DNA of 64,000 bases from Alphaproteobacteria bacterium (GCA_027045875.1 JALUAG010000077.1:61228-125227), one strand, 5' to 3'; shown: positions 1 through 8,349, counted from the stretch's first letter. Numbers and translations: made by a program. The notes: generated by a model not told the origin, from the letters alone.

Positions 1-902
1 ACCTTCTGGGGGATCTGTTCGAAGGTCATCCACCAGCCGAGGATCGAGGCCGAGGCGATGATCAGGAACACGACCCCGGTAATGAGCGCCGTGCGCTCCA
101 GCATGGCCAGGAGATCGGCGAGCCGCAGGGTACGGTAGACGAGGCCGCCGACCACGAGCGCGTAGGCAACGGCGATCGCCGCCGCCTCGGTGGGGGTCAC
201 GATGCCGCCCAGGATGCCGCCCAGGATGATCACCGGCATGAAGATGGCGAGCAGGCTCGAGCGGAAGCTGCGCAGGATGCGCCGCAGGCTGGGCCCGCCC
301 TCGCCCTTGGGCAGGCCGAGGCGCCGGCCGAGGGCGGCGATCACGGCCATGCAGAGAAGGGCGATCAGGAGACCCGGAATGATGCCGGCAGCGAACAGGC
401 CGGCGATGGAGACCCCCATGATGGAACCGTAGATGACCATCAGGTTGGAGGGCGGGATGGTGGGGCCGATGATGGAACCCGCGGCGGTGACCGCACAGGC
501 GAAGGGGCGCGAGTAGCCCTTCCTGACCATCGCCGGCACGAGGGTGTTGCCGAAGGCGGCGGCATCCGACACCGCGGCCCCGGTCATGCCGGCGAACAGC
601 ACCGAGGCGACCATGTTGGTGTGGGCGAGACCGCCCCGCAGATAGCCCACGAGCGCCTCGGCGAAGGCGACGAGACGGGTGGTGATGCCCGAGCGGTTCA
701 TGATCTCGCCGGCCAGGATGAAGAAGGGCATGGCCATGAAGGTGAAGAGGTCGAGCCCTTCGAAGAAGCGCTTGGGGGCCATCATCAGAAAGGGCGTGCC
801 GCCGAGCTGGAGGAGGCCGACGACGCCGGCGATCCCGAGCACGTAGCCGATCGGCAGGCCGAGGACGAGGAGGAGGAAGAAGACGACCCCGACGGCGGTC
901 AC
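1..902 (-). CDS. dctM: TRAP transporter large permease (DctM family), 3' part outside window
   Basis: This is the membrane component of a tripartite ATP-independent periplasmic transporter, which moves a carboxylate-type solute using an ion gradient. About 300 N-terminal residues are visible of a family length near 425; the gene runs off the left edge. The translation is strongly hydrophobic and has family hallmarks such as PFFILAGEIMNRSG, AGMTGAAVSDAAAFG and GPTIPPSNLMVIYG. I start it at a GTG at 902, which overlaps the dctQ stop in a GTGA arrangement typical of translational coupling. The solute-binding DctP is not in the window. The neighbouring RpiR regulator and catabolic genes suggest uptake of a sugar acid or carboxylate, but the substrate is unknown. 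Confidence 0.93.
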   Translation of the reverse strand, partial: MTAVGVVFFLLLVLGLPIGYVLGIAGVVGLLQLGGTPFLMMAPKRFFEGLDLFTFMAMPFFILAGEIMNRSGITTRLVAFAEALVGYLRGGLAHTNMVASVLFAGMTGAAVSDAAAFGNTLVPAMVRKGYSRPFACAVTAAGSIIGPTIPPSNLMVIYGSIMGVSIAGLFAAGIIPGLLIALLCMAVIAALGRRLGLPKGEGGPSLRRILRSFRSSLLAIFMPVIILGGILGGIVTPTEAAAIAVAYALVVGGLVYRTLRLADLLAMLERTALITGVVFLIIASASILGWWMTFEQIPQK

Positions 903-1426
903 GGCAGCTGTCCCATGCCGCCCGTGGCGGCGCGGCTCTCGAGATCGCGATCGCGCAGGATCACCACCACCGTCTGCAGCGCGGCGAGCAGCGCCGAAAC
1001 CGGCACCGAGGCGAAGGGCACCAGCATGGTCATGCCGAAGATGGTCGCGTACTGCTGGGCGCCGGAGCGCGCCATGCCGATGCCGTAGACGAACAGGAAC
1101 AGGAAGAAGGCGAGACCGAGGAGGTCGAGCAGCAGGGCGAGGCCCCGCCGGAGATCCTCGGGCAGCGCCCGGAACAGCAGTTCGACCCCGATATGGGCGC
1201 GCCGGTAGACACCCACGGGCACCGCCAGCAGCGCCGCCCAGATCATCACGTAGCGGGCGAGTTCCTCGGTCCAGGTGATGCCGAGCTCGAGAATGTAGCG
1301 GGAGACGACGCCGAACCAGACGATCGCCACCATCACCGCGATCAGCAGCGCGCAGAGGCGGCCGAGCAGGAGATCGAGCCGGCTGCCCGCCGTCAGAATG
1401 GCATCCCGCAGCTGGCGCGCCCGCAC
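899..1426 (-). CDS. dctQ: TRAP transporter small permease (DctQ family)
   Basis: This is the small membrane subunit that pairs with the large permease of a TRAP transporter. The 175-residue protein has four hydrophobic segments and the family pattern WTEELARYVMIWAALLAVPVG around residues 52-72, with a conserved RRAHI turn just after it. The start is a GTG at 1426; no ATG lies near the N-terminus, so the exact start is less certain. Its stop overlaps the start of the large permease by 4 bases, so the two are one operon. It is transcribed away from the RpiR regulator, with 145 bp between them. Confidence 0.9.
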   Translation of the reverse strand: MRARQLRDAILTAGSRLDLLLGRLCALLIAVMVAIVWFGVVSRYILELGITWTEELARYVMIWAALLAVPVGVYRRAHIGVELLFRALPEDLRRGLALLLDLLGLAFFLFLFVYGIGMARSGAQQYATIFGMTMLVPFASVPVSALLAALQTVVVILRDRDLESRAATGGMGQLP

Positions 1427-1467
1427 CGGTCGGCCTCCCCGATCCTCCCGTGACCTCGGAGCGGATG

Positions 1468-1485
1468 CTGAAACCAGCTTTTCAG
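1468..1485. promoter_or_regulatory. Inverted repeat, candidate RpiR operator 1
   Basis: CTGAAA and TTTCAG form a perfect 6-bp inverted repeat separated by 6 bases, in the AT-rich part of the intergenic region between dctQ and the RpiR gene. GAAA/TTTC half-sites are a common form of RpiR-family operators, so this could control one or both divergent units. The functional role is inferred. Confidence 0.4.
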
Positions 1486-1499
1486 TTTGTCAAGCATGC

Positions 1500-1513
1500 G
1501 AAAAACTATTTTC
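1500..1513. promoter_or_regulatory. Inverted repeat, candidate RpiR operator 2
   Basis: GAAAA-N4-TTTTC is a perfect 5-bp inverted repeat 14 bases from the first repeat. It shares the GAAA/TTTC half-site and sits about 60 bp before the RpiR start. Two similar palindromes in a row in a high-GC genome suggest paired operator sites. The role is inferred from position and symmetry only. Confidence 0.4.
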
Positions 1514-1571
1514 ATTCCCGCCGGCGCCGCGCTAGGCTCGCCCTCGCGAAACGATCCACGGGACCGCCGCG

Positions 1572-2468
1572 ATGCCCGAGAGGACGCGTCTCGAAGCGCG
1601 GATCCAGCGCCACTACGACGAGCTGCCGCCGGCGGAGCGGCGGCTCGCGGATCTGCTGCTGGGTTTTCCCGGCAATCCCGCCTCCTATTCGGCCAGCGAG
1701 CTGGCGGCCATGGCGGGCACCTCGAACGCCGCCGCGACCCGCTTCTTCCGGCGCCTCGGCTACGAGGGCTACGCCGAGGTGCGGCGCCAGGTACGGGACG
1801 CCCAGGCCTGGGGATCGCCCGTCTATCTCAGCGACGCGAGCGCCCCGCCCGGCGGCGAGAACGGGGTGGTCGCGGCCCATCTCGCGAGCGAGACGGACAA
1901 TCTGCGCCGCACCCTCGAGGGGCTGCGACCCGGGCAGCTCGAGGAGATCGCGGCCGCCCTCGCCCGTGCCCGCCGGGTGCCGGTGGTGGGGTTCCGCAAC
2001 AGTCGCATGATCGCCCACTATTTCCAGCGCCAGCTCGTGCTGCTGCGGCCGGGCACGGCGCTGCTGCCGGCGCCCGGCCAGACCCTGGCCGAGGACCTCG
2101 CCGATCTCGGCGGCGAGGACGTGCTCGTACTGGTGGCCTTCCGCCGGCGGGTGGCGGCGGTCGGCGAGGTCGCACGCATCACCCGGGAACGCGGCGCCTC
2201 GCTGCTGCTGGTCACCGATCCCTCGGCCATGCGCATCACCCGCTTCGCCCGCTGGACGCTCCTGTGCCGGCTGGGCTCGGGCTCGCTGTTCGACAGCTAC
2301 GCGAGCGCGATGAGCCTGCTCAACCTCCTGTGCGCCGCCGTCTTCCGCCGGATGCCGGACCGCGCCGCGCGGCGCATGCGCCGGATCGAGGCGCTGCACG
2401 AGGAGCTGGGCGAGCTCACCCTGCCGGACCGCGAGCCGGCCGGGCCCGATCAGAACCGTCCGTCGTAG
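1572..2468 (+). CDS. MurR/RpiR family transcriptional regulator
   Basis: A 298-residue regulator with an N-terminal RpiR-type helix-turn-helix (about residues 5-80, with the ASELAAMAGTSNAAATRFFRR recognition-helix region) and a C-terminal SIS sugar-phosphate isomerase-like domain (about 125-265). SIS domains in this family sense phosphosugars or related sugar acids. It is divergent from the TRAP transporter genes, so it probably controls that transporter in response to a catabolic intermediate. Its last 19 bases overlap the end of the convergent ThDP-enzyme gene. It starts at an ATG at 1572; the ligand is unknown. Confidence 0.9.
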   Translation: MPERTRLEARIQRHYDELPPAERRLADLLLGFPGNPASYSASELAAMAGTSNAAATRFFRRLGYEGYAEVRRQVRDAQAWGSPVYLSDASAPPGGENGVVAAHLASETDNLRRTLEGLRPGQLEEIAAALARARRVPVVGFRNSRMIAHYFQRQLVLLRPGTALLPAPGQTLAEDLADLGGEDVLVLVAFRRRVAAVGEVARITRERGASLLLVTDPSAMRITRFARWTLLCRLGSGSLFDSYASAMSLLNLLCAAVFRRMPDRAARRMRRIEALHEELGELTLPDREPAGPDQNRPS

Positions 2469-4057
2469 GCGCGGGCACCGATCGGACAGGCGATCAGCGT
2501 GAAGCCGTGACGCCGGCGACCCTCCGTGATCGCGGCGGCGAGCCCGTCCCGGTCGCAGACGGTGACCCCGTGCCCGCCCATGGCCTCCGCCACCGCGGCC
2601 AGATCGGTGCCGCCGAAGGTGGTGCCCCGCACCGCGTACCGGCCGCCGCGCTGCTTGAGCTCGATCAGGGCCAGCGCCTCGTCGACGAACACGACCACCA
2701 CCACCGGCAGTGCGAGATCGCGGGCGGTGGCGAGTTCGCCCAGCACCATCTCGAGGCCGGCATCGCCGGTGAAGGCGAGCACCGGCTCGCCCCCGCGGGC
2801 GAGCGCATGACCGATGGCGAGCGGCAGGGCGCAGCCCATGGTGCACAGACCGGTCGACTGCAGCAAGGTATGCGGTCGCGCGCAGCGCCAGATCTGACTG
2901 AGCAGGATGCGGTGCGCGCCGGTATCCACCGTCGCCAGCCCGTCCTCCGGCCACACCCGCCGCGCCGTGTCGATCACCGCCGCCGGTCCCCAGGCCTCGT
3001 CGGCGGGAAAAGCTGCCGCCAGCACCCGTCTGGCCTCCTCGATCTCGCCCGCCGGCCAGGGGCCGGACCGCGTGAGGTCCCGCCCCAGCGCCTCGCAGCC
3101 GGCGCCGATGTCGCAGACGAAGGCGTGGCGCGCCTGATGGACGTAGTGGGTATTGGGGACGGAGGCGAGTTCGATCACCGGCGCCCCGGCGGGCCAGGGA
3201 TCACGCCAGCCGGCCCGCATCTCGACGGGATCGTAGCCGAGCAGCAGCACGCAGTCGGATCGCCCGAGGAGCGGCAGCAGCACGGCATCCGCCCTGGGCG
3301 ACAGGCCGGCGGCACCGAGCGCCAGGGGGTGGTCTTCCGGTAGCACTCCCTTTGCCTTGTAGGTCGTGATCAGGGGAATCTCGAACCGCTCGAGGAAGCT
3401 GGCCACCCGTGCGGCCGTCTCCGGGCGCGCCAGGATATCGAGGCCCGCCACCGCGATCGGCCGCCGCGAAGCGCGCAGGAGCGCCCGGGCGGCGTCGAGT
3501 TCGGCACCGGCGGCCGGCCCCACCGGAGCGGGCGTCGCGCGCCGCGGCACGGGGCCGGAGGCCTCGGCCCGCGCCACCCGGATCGGCACATCGAGATGCA
3601 CGGGGCCCGGCCGCGGATCGGTGGCGATGGCGAGGGCCTTGTCGACCATTGCCCCGGCGGCTTCTGGTACGAGCGTGAAGCCCGCCTTGACGACCGGCGC
3701 GAGCAGCGCCCGGTGATCGAGGATCTGATGCGTGAAGCCGACGGTATCGGCGGCATCGACGCAGCCGGTGAGCACGATCATCGGCACGCGGTCGAGGTAG
3801 GCGTCGGCGACCGCGTTCACGAGATTGGCGACGCCGGGGCCGACCGTGGCCACCACTACCGCCGGTGCGCCAGTGGCGTGGTAGCTGCCTTCGGCCATGA
3901 AACCGCCGGCGTTCTCGTGCTTGCAGAGGACGAAGCGGATGCCGGCCCTCTCCAGCGCGTCGATCAGATGCAGCACCTCGCCGCCGGGGATCCCGAAGGC
4001 GAAGCGGCAGCCGGCTTCGTGGAGCCGCCGCGCGACGACGGTCGCGACATCAGGCAA
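2450..4057 (-). CDS. Thiamine-diphosphate-dependent enzyme, acetolactate-synthase-like
   Basis: A member of the ThDP-dependent enzyme superfamily (535 residues), with an N-terminal pyrimidine-binding, a central and a C-terminal pyrophosphate-binding domain. The catalytic glutamate is in the HENAGGFMAEG motif (about E48). The cofactor motif is divergent: GDG reads GDA near residue 431, and the usual NN is VD near 458, so it is probably not a housekeeping acetolactate synthase. The reading frame stays open far upstream inside the neighbouring gene. I choose a TTG at 4057, overlapping the acyl-CoA dehydrogenase stop by 8 bases, because homology begins immediately after it. It is probably cotranscribed with that gene. 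Its substrate, possibly a 2-oxo acid, is unknown. Confidence 0.82.
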   Translation of the reverse strand: MPDVATVVARRLHEAGCRFAFGIPGGEVLHLIDALERAGIRFVLCKHENAGGFMAEGSYHATGAPAVVVATVGPGVANLVNAVADAYLDRVPMIVLTGCVDAADTVGFTHQILDHRALLAPVVKAGFTLVPEAAGAMVDKALAIATDPRPGPVHLDVPIRVARAEASGPVPRRATPAPVGPAAGAELDAARALLRASRRPIAVAGLDILARPETAARVASFLERFEIPLITTYKAKGVLPEDHPLALGAAGLSPRADAVLLPLLGRSDCVLLLGYDPVEMRAGWRDPWPAGAPVIELASVPNTHYVHQARHAFVCDIGAGCEALGRDLTRSGPWPAGEIEEARRVLAAAFPADEAWGPAAVIDTARRVWPEDGLATVDTGAHRILLSQIWRCARPHTLLQSTGLCTMGCALPLAIGHALARGGEPVLAFTGDAGLEMVLGELATARDLALPVVVVVFVDEALALIELKQRGGRYAVRGTTFGGTDLAAVAEAMGGHGVTVCDRDGLAAAITEGRRRHGFTLIACPIGARAYDGRF

Positions 4058-5270
4058 GGCAGGCGCTCCGCCGGCGGGTGCGGCCGTCCCCGCGCCGATC
4101 GCCTTCCCGGGTCTGCGGGAACTTCCGCCCCAGGATGCCGGAGGCGATCTGGTCGCGCAGCACTTGGGCGGTGCCGCCGCCGATGGTGAACATGCGGGCG
4201 TCACGGACCATGCGCTCGAGCGGCAGGTTGCGGGAATAGCCCGCCGCCCCGAAGATCTGCAGCGCGTCGTTGGTGACGACGATGGCGGTCTCCGCGGCCA
4301 GCACCTTGGCCCGGGCGGCGGCCGTCATCTCCGGAAACCCATCCCCGCCCGAAAGCGCGGCACGGTGCAGGAGGGCCCGGGCGGCGGCGAGGCGGATCGA
4401 CATGTCGGCGAGCATCCACTGCAGGCCCTGGAACTCGGCGATGGGTCGGCCGAACTGTTCGCGGGTGAGGGCGTAGTCCCGCGCCAGCTCGAAGGCGCCG
4501 CGCGCGATGCCGAGGGCCACCGTACCCGCTCCCACGCGCTGCGCATTGTAGGCGCGCATGAGGGCCGCAAAGCCGTCTCGGAAGCCGCCCGGCGGCACCA
4601 CCGCCATACTGGCCGGGACCTCCATCTCCTCGAACAGGATCTCGGTCTCGGGGATGCCGCGCAAGCCCATGGTGGGCTCGCGCCGGCCGATCACGAGCCC
4701 CGGCGTCTCCCCGCGGATGGCGATGAAGCCCCCGATGCCCCGCTCCTCGCCGTCCTCGAACACGCGCGCGAACACGAGATGGAGCCGCGAGACGCCGCCA
4801 CCCGTGATCCAGTGCTTGCGGCCGTCGATCACGTAGACGTCGCCGCGGCGGACGGCGCGCGTGCGCATCATGGTGGCAGCACTGCCCGCCTCGGGCTCGG
4901 TGATGCAAATGGCGGGCTTGTCCCCTTCGAGCACCAGCGCGGCCGCCAGACGTTTCTGTTCCTCGGTACCGTAGGCCATGATGGCGCCGATAGCGCCCAT
5001 GTTGGTCTCGACCAGGATGCGGCCGGTCACGCCGCAGGCCGCCGCCACTTCCTCGATCGCCAGCAGCGCGTCGAACAGGCACCGGCCGAGGCCGCCGTAG
5101 CGCTCCGGGATGGTCATCCCGAGCAGCCCCGCCTCCCGCAACCGCGCCACATTGCCGTGGGGGTAGCGTTCGGTGCGGTCGATCTCGGCCGCCCGTGCCG
5201 CGAAGTGCTCGACCGCGAGGCGCCGCGCCGTGTCGCGTACGGCTTCCTGCTCGGGGGACAGCTCCGTCAT
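4050..5270 (-). CDS. Acyl-CoA dehydrogenase-fold flavoprotein, possible 3-sulfinopropanoyl-CoA desulfinase
   Basis: A 406-residue protein with the complete acyl-CoA dehydrogenase fold: an N-terminal helical domain, the FAD-binding middle domain (ICITEPEAGS near 121, RKHWITGGG near 151) and a C-terminal helical domain. Neither catalytic-base position holds Glu or Asp: Q244 sits in the helix that carries the base in isovaleryl-CoA dehydrogenase, and the C-terminal position reads GGGT (about 364-367) instead of EGT. R84 is present. A Gln near 246, a Gly near 366 and an essential R84 are the published signature of 3-sulfinopropanoyl-CoA desulfinase from Advenella, which releases sulfite. I take the ATG at 5270 because of a GGGAGGG ribosome-binding site. 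An ordinary dehydrogenase with an unusual base remains possible. Confidence 0.85.
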   Translation of the reverse strand: MTELSPEQEAVRDTARRLAVEHFAARAAEIDRTERYPHGNVARLREAGLLGMTIPERYGGLGRCLFDALLAIEEVAAACGVTGRILVETNMGAIGAIMAYGTEEQKRLAAALVLEGDKPAICITEPEAGSAATMMRTRAVRRGDVYVIDGRKHWITGGGVSRLHLVFARVFEDGEERGIGGFIAIRGETPGLVIGRREPTMGLRGIPETEILFEEMEVPASMAVVPPGGFRDGFAALMRAYNAQRVGAGTVALGIARGAFELARDYALTREQFGRPIAEFQGLQWMLADMSIRLAAARALLHRAALSGGDGFPEMTAAARAKVLAAETAIVVTNDALQIFGAAGYSRNLPLERMVRDARMFTIGGGTAQVLRDQIASGILGRKFPQTREGDRRGDGRTRRRSACLA

Positions 5271-5334
5271 CTTCGGCCCTCCCGCATCCCGGTGCCGCAC
5301 CGCCGCGGCCGCCGATGGTGACGGGAGGCTACGA

Positions 5335-5370
5335 CTTCACGATTCCGCGAGCAAACGAGTTATCGTGAAG
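5335..5370. promoter_or_regulatory. Perfect 9-bp inverted repeat, candidate LysR operator
   Basis: CTTCACGAT and ATCGTGAAG are exact inverted copies with an 18-bp spacer, in the 121-bp gap between the LysR gene and the acyl-CoA dehydrogenase-like gene. A second perfect palindrome, TGCTCGAGCA, follows at 5374-5383. The region lies 65-113 bp upstream of the dehydrogenase start, where an activator site would be expected. The 18-base loop and lack of a T-run argue against a terminator for lysR. Confidence 0.45.
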
Positions 5371-5391
5371 CATTGCTCGAGCATTCCTCGA

Positions 5392-6259
5392 TCAATCGGC
5401 CGCCAGACGCCGCAGCTCCCGCAGCAGCGCCCGCACGAGGCGTGTCTTCGGATTGCCGTCACGCTCCACGATCCCCACCGGACGCTCGAGCGGCGGATCG
5501 CCGAAGGGCAAGAGGCGCAGCCCCGCGGGCGCCACCGCACCGGGTGCCAGGGGCACGATCGAGACACCAAGGCCGTGCTGCACCATGGCGCGGATGGCTT
5601 CGAGAGAGTCGATTTCCATGCCGACGGCGACACGGATGCGACGCCGGCGCAGTTGGCGGTCGATCATCTCGCCCGCCCAGGTGCGGCGGCTGAACTGGAT
5701 GAAGGGCCGCGATTCCAGGAGCTCGCGGTCGCTTTCGCCCGGCAGATCGGCGGGCGCCACGACGACGAAGCGCTCGCGCAGGAATTCGTGCCAGACGAGG
5801 CCCTCGGGAGGATGGCGCGGTCCGGTCACCACCGCCAGATCGAGGGCGCCGCGACGCACCATCTCCGCGAGCTCCGCGGAAAGCCCGCTCACCACCCGGA
5901 TGCGAACGCGCGGGTGCGCGGCCTGGAAGTCCGAAAGCGCCCGCGGCAGGAGGCTCGCGAAGATGGTCGGGACCGCGCCGAGTTCCAGTTCCCCCGCCAG
6001 TTCGCCGCCCTGGATGGAGGCCCGGATCTCCTCGCACAGATCGACGATCTGGCGCGCCCCCGCCACCAGGGCGCGCCCGGCGGGGGGTCGGCGTGGGCGG
6101 CCGCCGGCTGCGGTCGAAGAGGGGCGTGCCGAGCTCCTCTTCGAGCGCCTTGATATGGAGGCTGACGGCGCTCTGGGTCAGGCCGACGGCGCGGGCGGCG
6201 GCAGCGAAGCTGCCGAGTTCGGCGATCGCGAGCAGGGCACGGAGGTGACGGAGGTCCAT
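5392..6259 (-). pseudogene. LysR family regulator, frameshifted at a G6/C6 tract
   Basis: The first part (ATG at 6259) encodes a LysR helix-turn-helix: MDLRHLRALLAIAELGSFAA, then the conserved TQSAVSLHIKALEEELG. The reading frame breaks after FDRSRRPPTPTP, and the effector-binding domain continues in another frame (AGRALVAGARQIVDLCEEI onwards) to 5392. Removing one base from the run of six G at 6082-6087 restores a full-length protein of about 288 residues with normal LysR spacing. It is either a recent inactivation or a homopolymer sequencing error. It lies directly upstream of, and in the same direction as, the acyl-CoA dehydrogenase-like gene, and is its likely regulator. Confidence 0.88.
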
Positions 6260-6334
6260 CGCCCGTTCCCGTCATCGGTGACCGTCGGCGGCCGGTCGTG
6301 CACGGGTGAAGGATTCGCCGGCCCGCAACGCAAA

Positions 6335-6360
6335 ACACCCCCGGGTCGCCCCGGGGGTGT
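6335..6360 (-). terminator. Rho-independent terminator of the cold-shock gene
   Basis: A perfect 11-bp stem (ACACCCCCGGG / CCCGGGGGTGT) with a 4-base loop starts 23 bases beyond the cold-shock stop codon and is followed on the minus strand by a short T-run (TTTTG). This separates the cold-shock transcript from the LysR gene downstream. Confidence 0.85.
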
Positions 6361-6383
6361 CGCGTTCGCGAAGTCTTCGGGCG

Positions 6384-6593
6384 TCAGCCGACGCGCTTGA
6401 GATTCTCCGCGGCGCTCTTGCCATTGCGGCCACGCACCAGCTCGTACTCGACCCGCTCGCCTTCCCGCAGCGTGTCCATGCCGGAACGCTCGACCGCGGA
6501 AATGTGCACGAAGGCATCCGGGCCGCCGTTGTCCGGCTGGATGAAGCCGTAGCCCTTGGTCGCGTTGAACCACTTAACAGTACCGGTATTCAA
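6384..6593 (-). CDS. Cold-shock protein (CspA family)
   Basis: A 69-residue single-domain OB-fold nucleic-acid-binding protein. RNP1 is visible as KGYGFI (residues 13-18) and RNP2 as FVHISAV (28-34), after the typical TGTVKWFN start. Proteins of this family act as RNA chaperones at low temperature or during growth transitions. It is monocistronic, with an AGGT ribosome-binding site about 10 bases before the ATG, a promoter about 130 bases upstream and a strong terminator. The long untranslated leader is typical of cold-inducible csp genes, though some alphaproteobacterial copies are constitutive. Confidence 0.96.
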   Translation of the reverse strand: MNTGTVKWFNATKGYGFIQPDNGGPDAFVHISAVERSGMDTLREGERVEYELVRGRNGKSAAENLKRVG

Positions 6594-6722
6594 GACTTAC
6601 CTCGTAACCAAGACGTTCACGCCGGGCAACGCGCCACGACGTGGGGTACTTCTGCATCTGTTCGGGAGAACACCGCGACCGGCGGTCGCGAGACCGTGAA
6701 GGCGAGCAGAAAACCTGAACGC

Positions 6723-6751
6723 AAGATACGGCATGGCGCGGGAAAGGCAAG
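6723..6751 (-). promoter_or_regulatory. Candidate housekeeping-sigma promoter of the cold-shock gene
   Basis: On the minus strand CTTGCC (6751-6746) is followed after 17 bases by TATCTT (6728-6723). This resembles the alphaproteobacterial -35/-10 arrangement and implies a leader of roughly 120 nucleotides before the csp start at 6593. The start site is inferred. Confidence 0.45.
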
Positions 6752-6816
6752 CCGTTTTCCGCCTTTTTCCCGATCGGGCCGCGGTTCTTCCGCCGCGGCG
6801 TACCCGGAGAGCCGGA

Positions 6817-8349
6817 TCAGAGCGGCAGGTTGTCGTGCTTCTTGGGCGGATTCTCCAGCCGCTTGCCGCGCAGCCAGCGCAGCGCGTGGACGATCCGCCG
6901 CCGCGTGCCGCGAGGCATGATGACGTCGTCCACATAGCCGCGCGCCGCGGCGACGAAGGGGTTGGCGAAACGCTGCCGGTACTCCTCGGTGCGGGCGGCG
7001 ATCTTCTCCGGGTCGCCGGCGTCCCCGCGGAAGATGATCTCGACCGCGCCCTTGGGCCCCATCACCGCGATCTCCGCCGTCGGCCAGGCATAGTTGACGT
7101 CGCCCCGGAGATGCTTGGAGCTCATGACGTCGTAGGCGCCGCCGTAGGCCTTCCTGGTGATCACCGTGACCTTGGGCACCGTGGCCTCGGCATAGGCGAA
7201 GAGGAGTTTCGCGCCGTGCTTGATGATGCCGCCGTGCTCCTGGGCGGTGCCGGGAAGGAATCCCGGTACGTCGACGAAGGTGACGATGGGGATGCCGAAG
7301 CAGTCGCAGAAACGCACGAAGCGCGCCGCCTTGACCGAGCTCGCGATGTCGAGGCAGCCGGCCAGCACCATCGGCTGGTTGGCGACGATGCCCACCGTCC
7401 GCCCCTCCATGCGCGCGAAGCCGATGACGATGTTGCGCGCGTAGGCCTCCTGCAGTTCGAAGAAGTCCCCCTCGTCCACCACCTTCAGGATCAGCTCCTT
7501 GATGTCGTAGGGACGGCCGGGATCGGCGGGCACCAGGGTGTCGAGCGAGGGTTCCTCGCGCTCCGGATCGTCGAAGCTCGGCCACTCCGGCACCCCGTCG
7601 CGGTTGTTCAGCGGCAGGAAGTCGAAGAACCGCCGCAGCTCGTGCAGCGCCTGCACGTCGTTGTCGAAGGCGAGATCGGCGACGCCCGACTTCTGCGTGT
7701 GGGTGGCGGCGCCCCCGAGTTCCTCCTGGGTGACCTCCTCCTGCGTCACCGTCTTCACCACCTCGGGGCCGGTGACGAACATGTAGGAGGTGTCGCGCAC
7801 CATGAAGATGAAGTCGGTCATCGCAGGGCTGTAGACCGCACCGCCGGCACAGGGGCCCATCACCATGCTGATCTGCGGCACCACCCCCGAAGCGAGGACG
7901 TTGCGCTGGAACACCTCGGCGTAGCCGGCGAGGCTGGCGATGCCCTCCTGGATGCGGGCGCCTCCCGAATCGTTGAGGCCGATCACCGGCGCGCCCACGC
8001 GCATCGCCCGGTCCATGATCTTGCAGATCTTCTCGGCGTGGGCCTCGGACAGGGAGCCGCCGAAGACGGTGAAGTCCTGGCTGAAGACGAACGCCAGCCG
8101 ACCGTTGATGGTGCCCTGGCCGGTCACCACCCCGTCGCCGGGAATGCGCCGCTCGGCCATCCCGAAATCGTTGCAGCGGTGCTCGACGAACATGTCGACT
8201 TCCTCGAAGGAGCCCGGATCGAGCAGCAGTTCGATCCGCTCACGGGCAGTGAGCTTGCCGCGCCCGTGCTGGGCTTCGATCCGCCGCTCGCCCCCGCCGA
8301 GGCGCGCCGCCCGGCGCCTGCGCTCGAGTTCCCGCAAGATTTCCTGCAC
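6817..8349 (-). CDS. pccB: Propionyl-CoA carboxylase beta chain (carboxyltransferase)
   Basis: A 510-residue acyl-CoA carboxylase carboxyltransferase subunit that transfers CO2 from biotin to propionyl-CoA, giving methylmalonyl-CoA. Both crotonase-like halves are visible. The N-terminal half has [18 protein letters not shown], the acyl-CoA pocket [13 protein letters not shown] and [13 protein letters not shown]; the C-terminal half has [20 protein letters not shown] and the biotin-site [11 protein letters not shown]. Length is normal. It is followed by ATP12 and HAD genes upstream on the same strand, 90 bp away. The biotin-carboxylase subunit pccA is not in the window. It could also accept butyryl-CoA or methylcrotonyl-CoA, but the sequence looks like the propionyl type. 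Confidence 0.95.
   Translation of the reverse strand: MQEILRELERRRRAARLGGGERRIEAQHGRGKLTARERIELLLDPGSFEEVDMFVEHRCNDFGMAERRIPGDGVVTGQGTINGRLAFVFSQDFTVFGGSLSEAHAEKICKIMDRAMRVGAPVIGLNDSGGARIQEGIASLAGYAEVFQRNVLASGVVPQISMVMGPCAGGAVYSPAMTDFIFMVRDTSYMFVTGPEVVKTVTQEEVTQEELGGAATHTQKSGVADLAFDNDVQALHELRRFFDFLPLNNRDGVPEWPSFDDPEREEPSLDTLVPADPGRPYDIKELILKVVDEGDFFELQEAYARNIVIGFARMEGRTVGIVANQPMVLAGCLDIASSVKAARFVRFCDCFGIPIVTFVDVPGFLPGTAQEHGGIIKHGAKLLFAYAEATVPKVTVITRKAYGGAYDVMSSKHLRGDVNYAWPTAEIAVMGPKGAVEIIFRGDAGDPEKIAARTEEYRQRFANPFVAAARGYVDDVIMPRGTRRRIVHALRWLRGKRLENPPKKHDNLPL

Noticed and set aside
6778..6799. GCCGCGG/CCGCGGC hairpin after pccB as a terminator
   Set aside because: The minus-strand sequence after the stem is A-rich instead of T-rich, so a rho-independent terminator is not supported.
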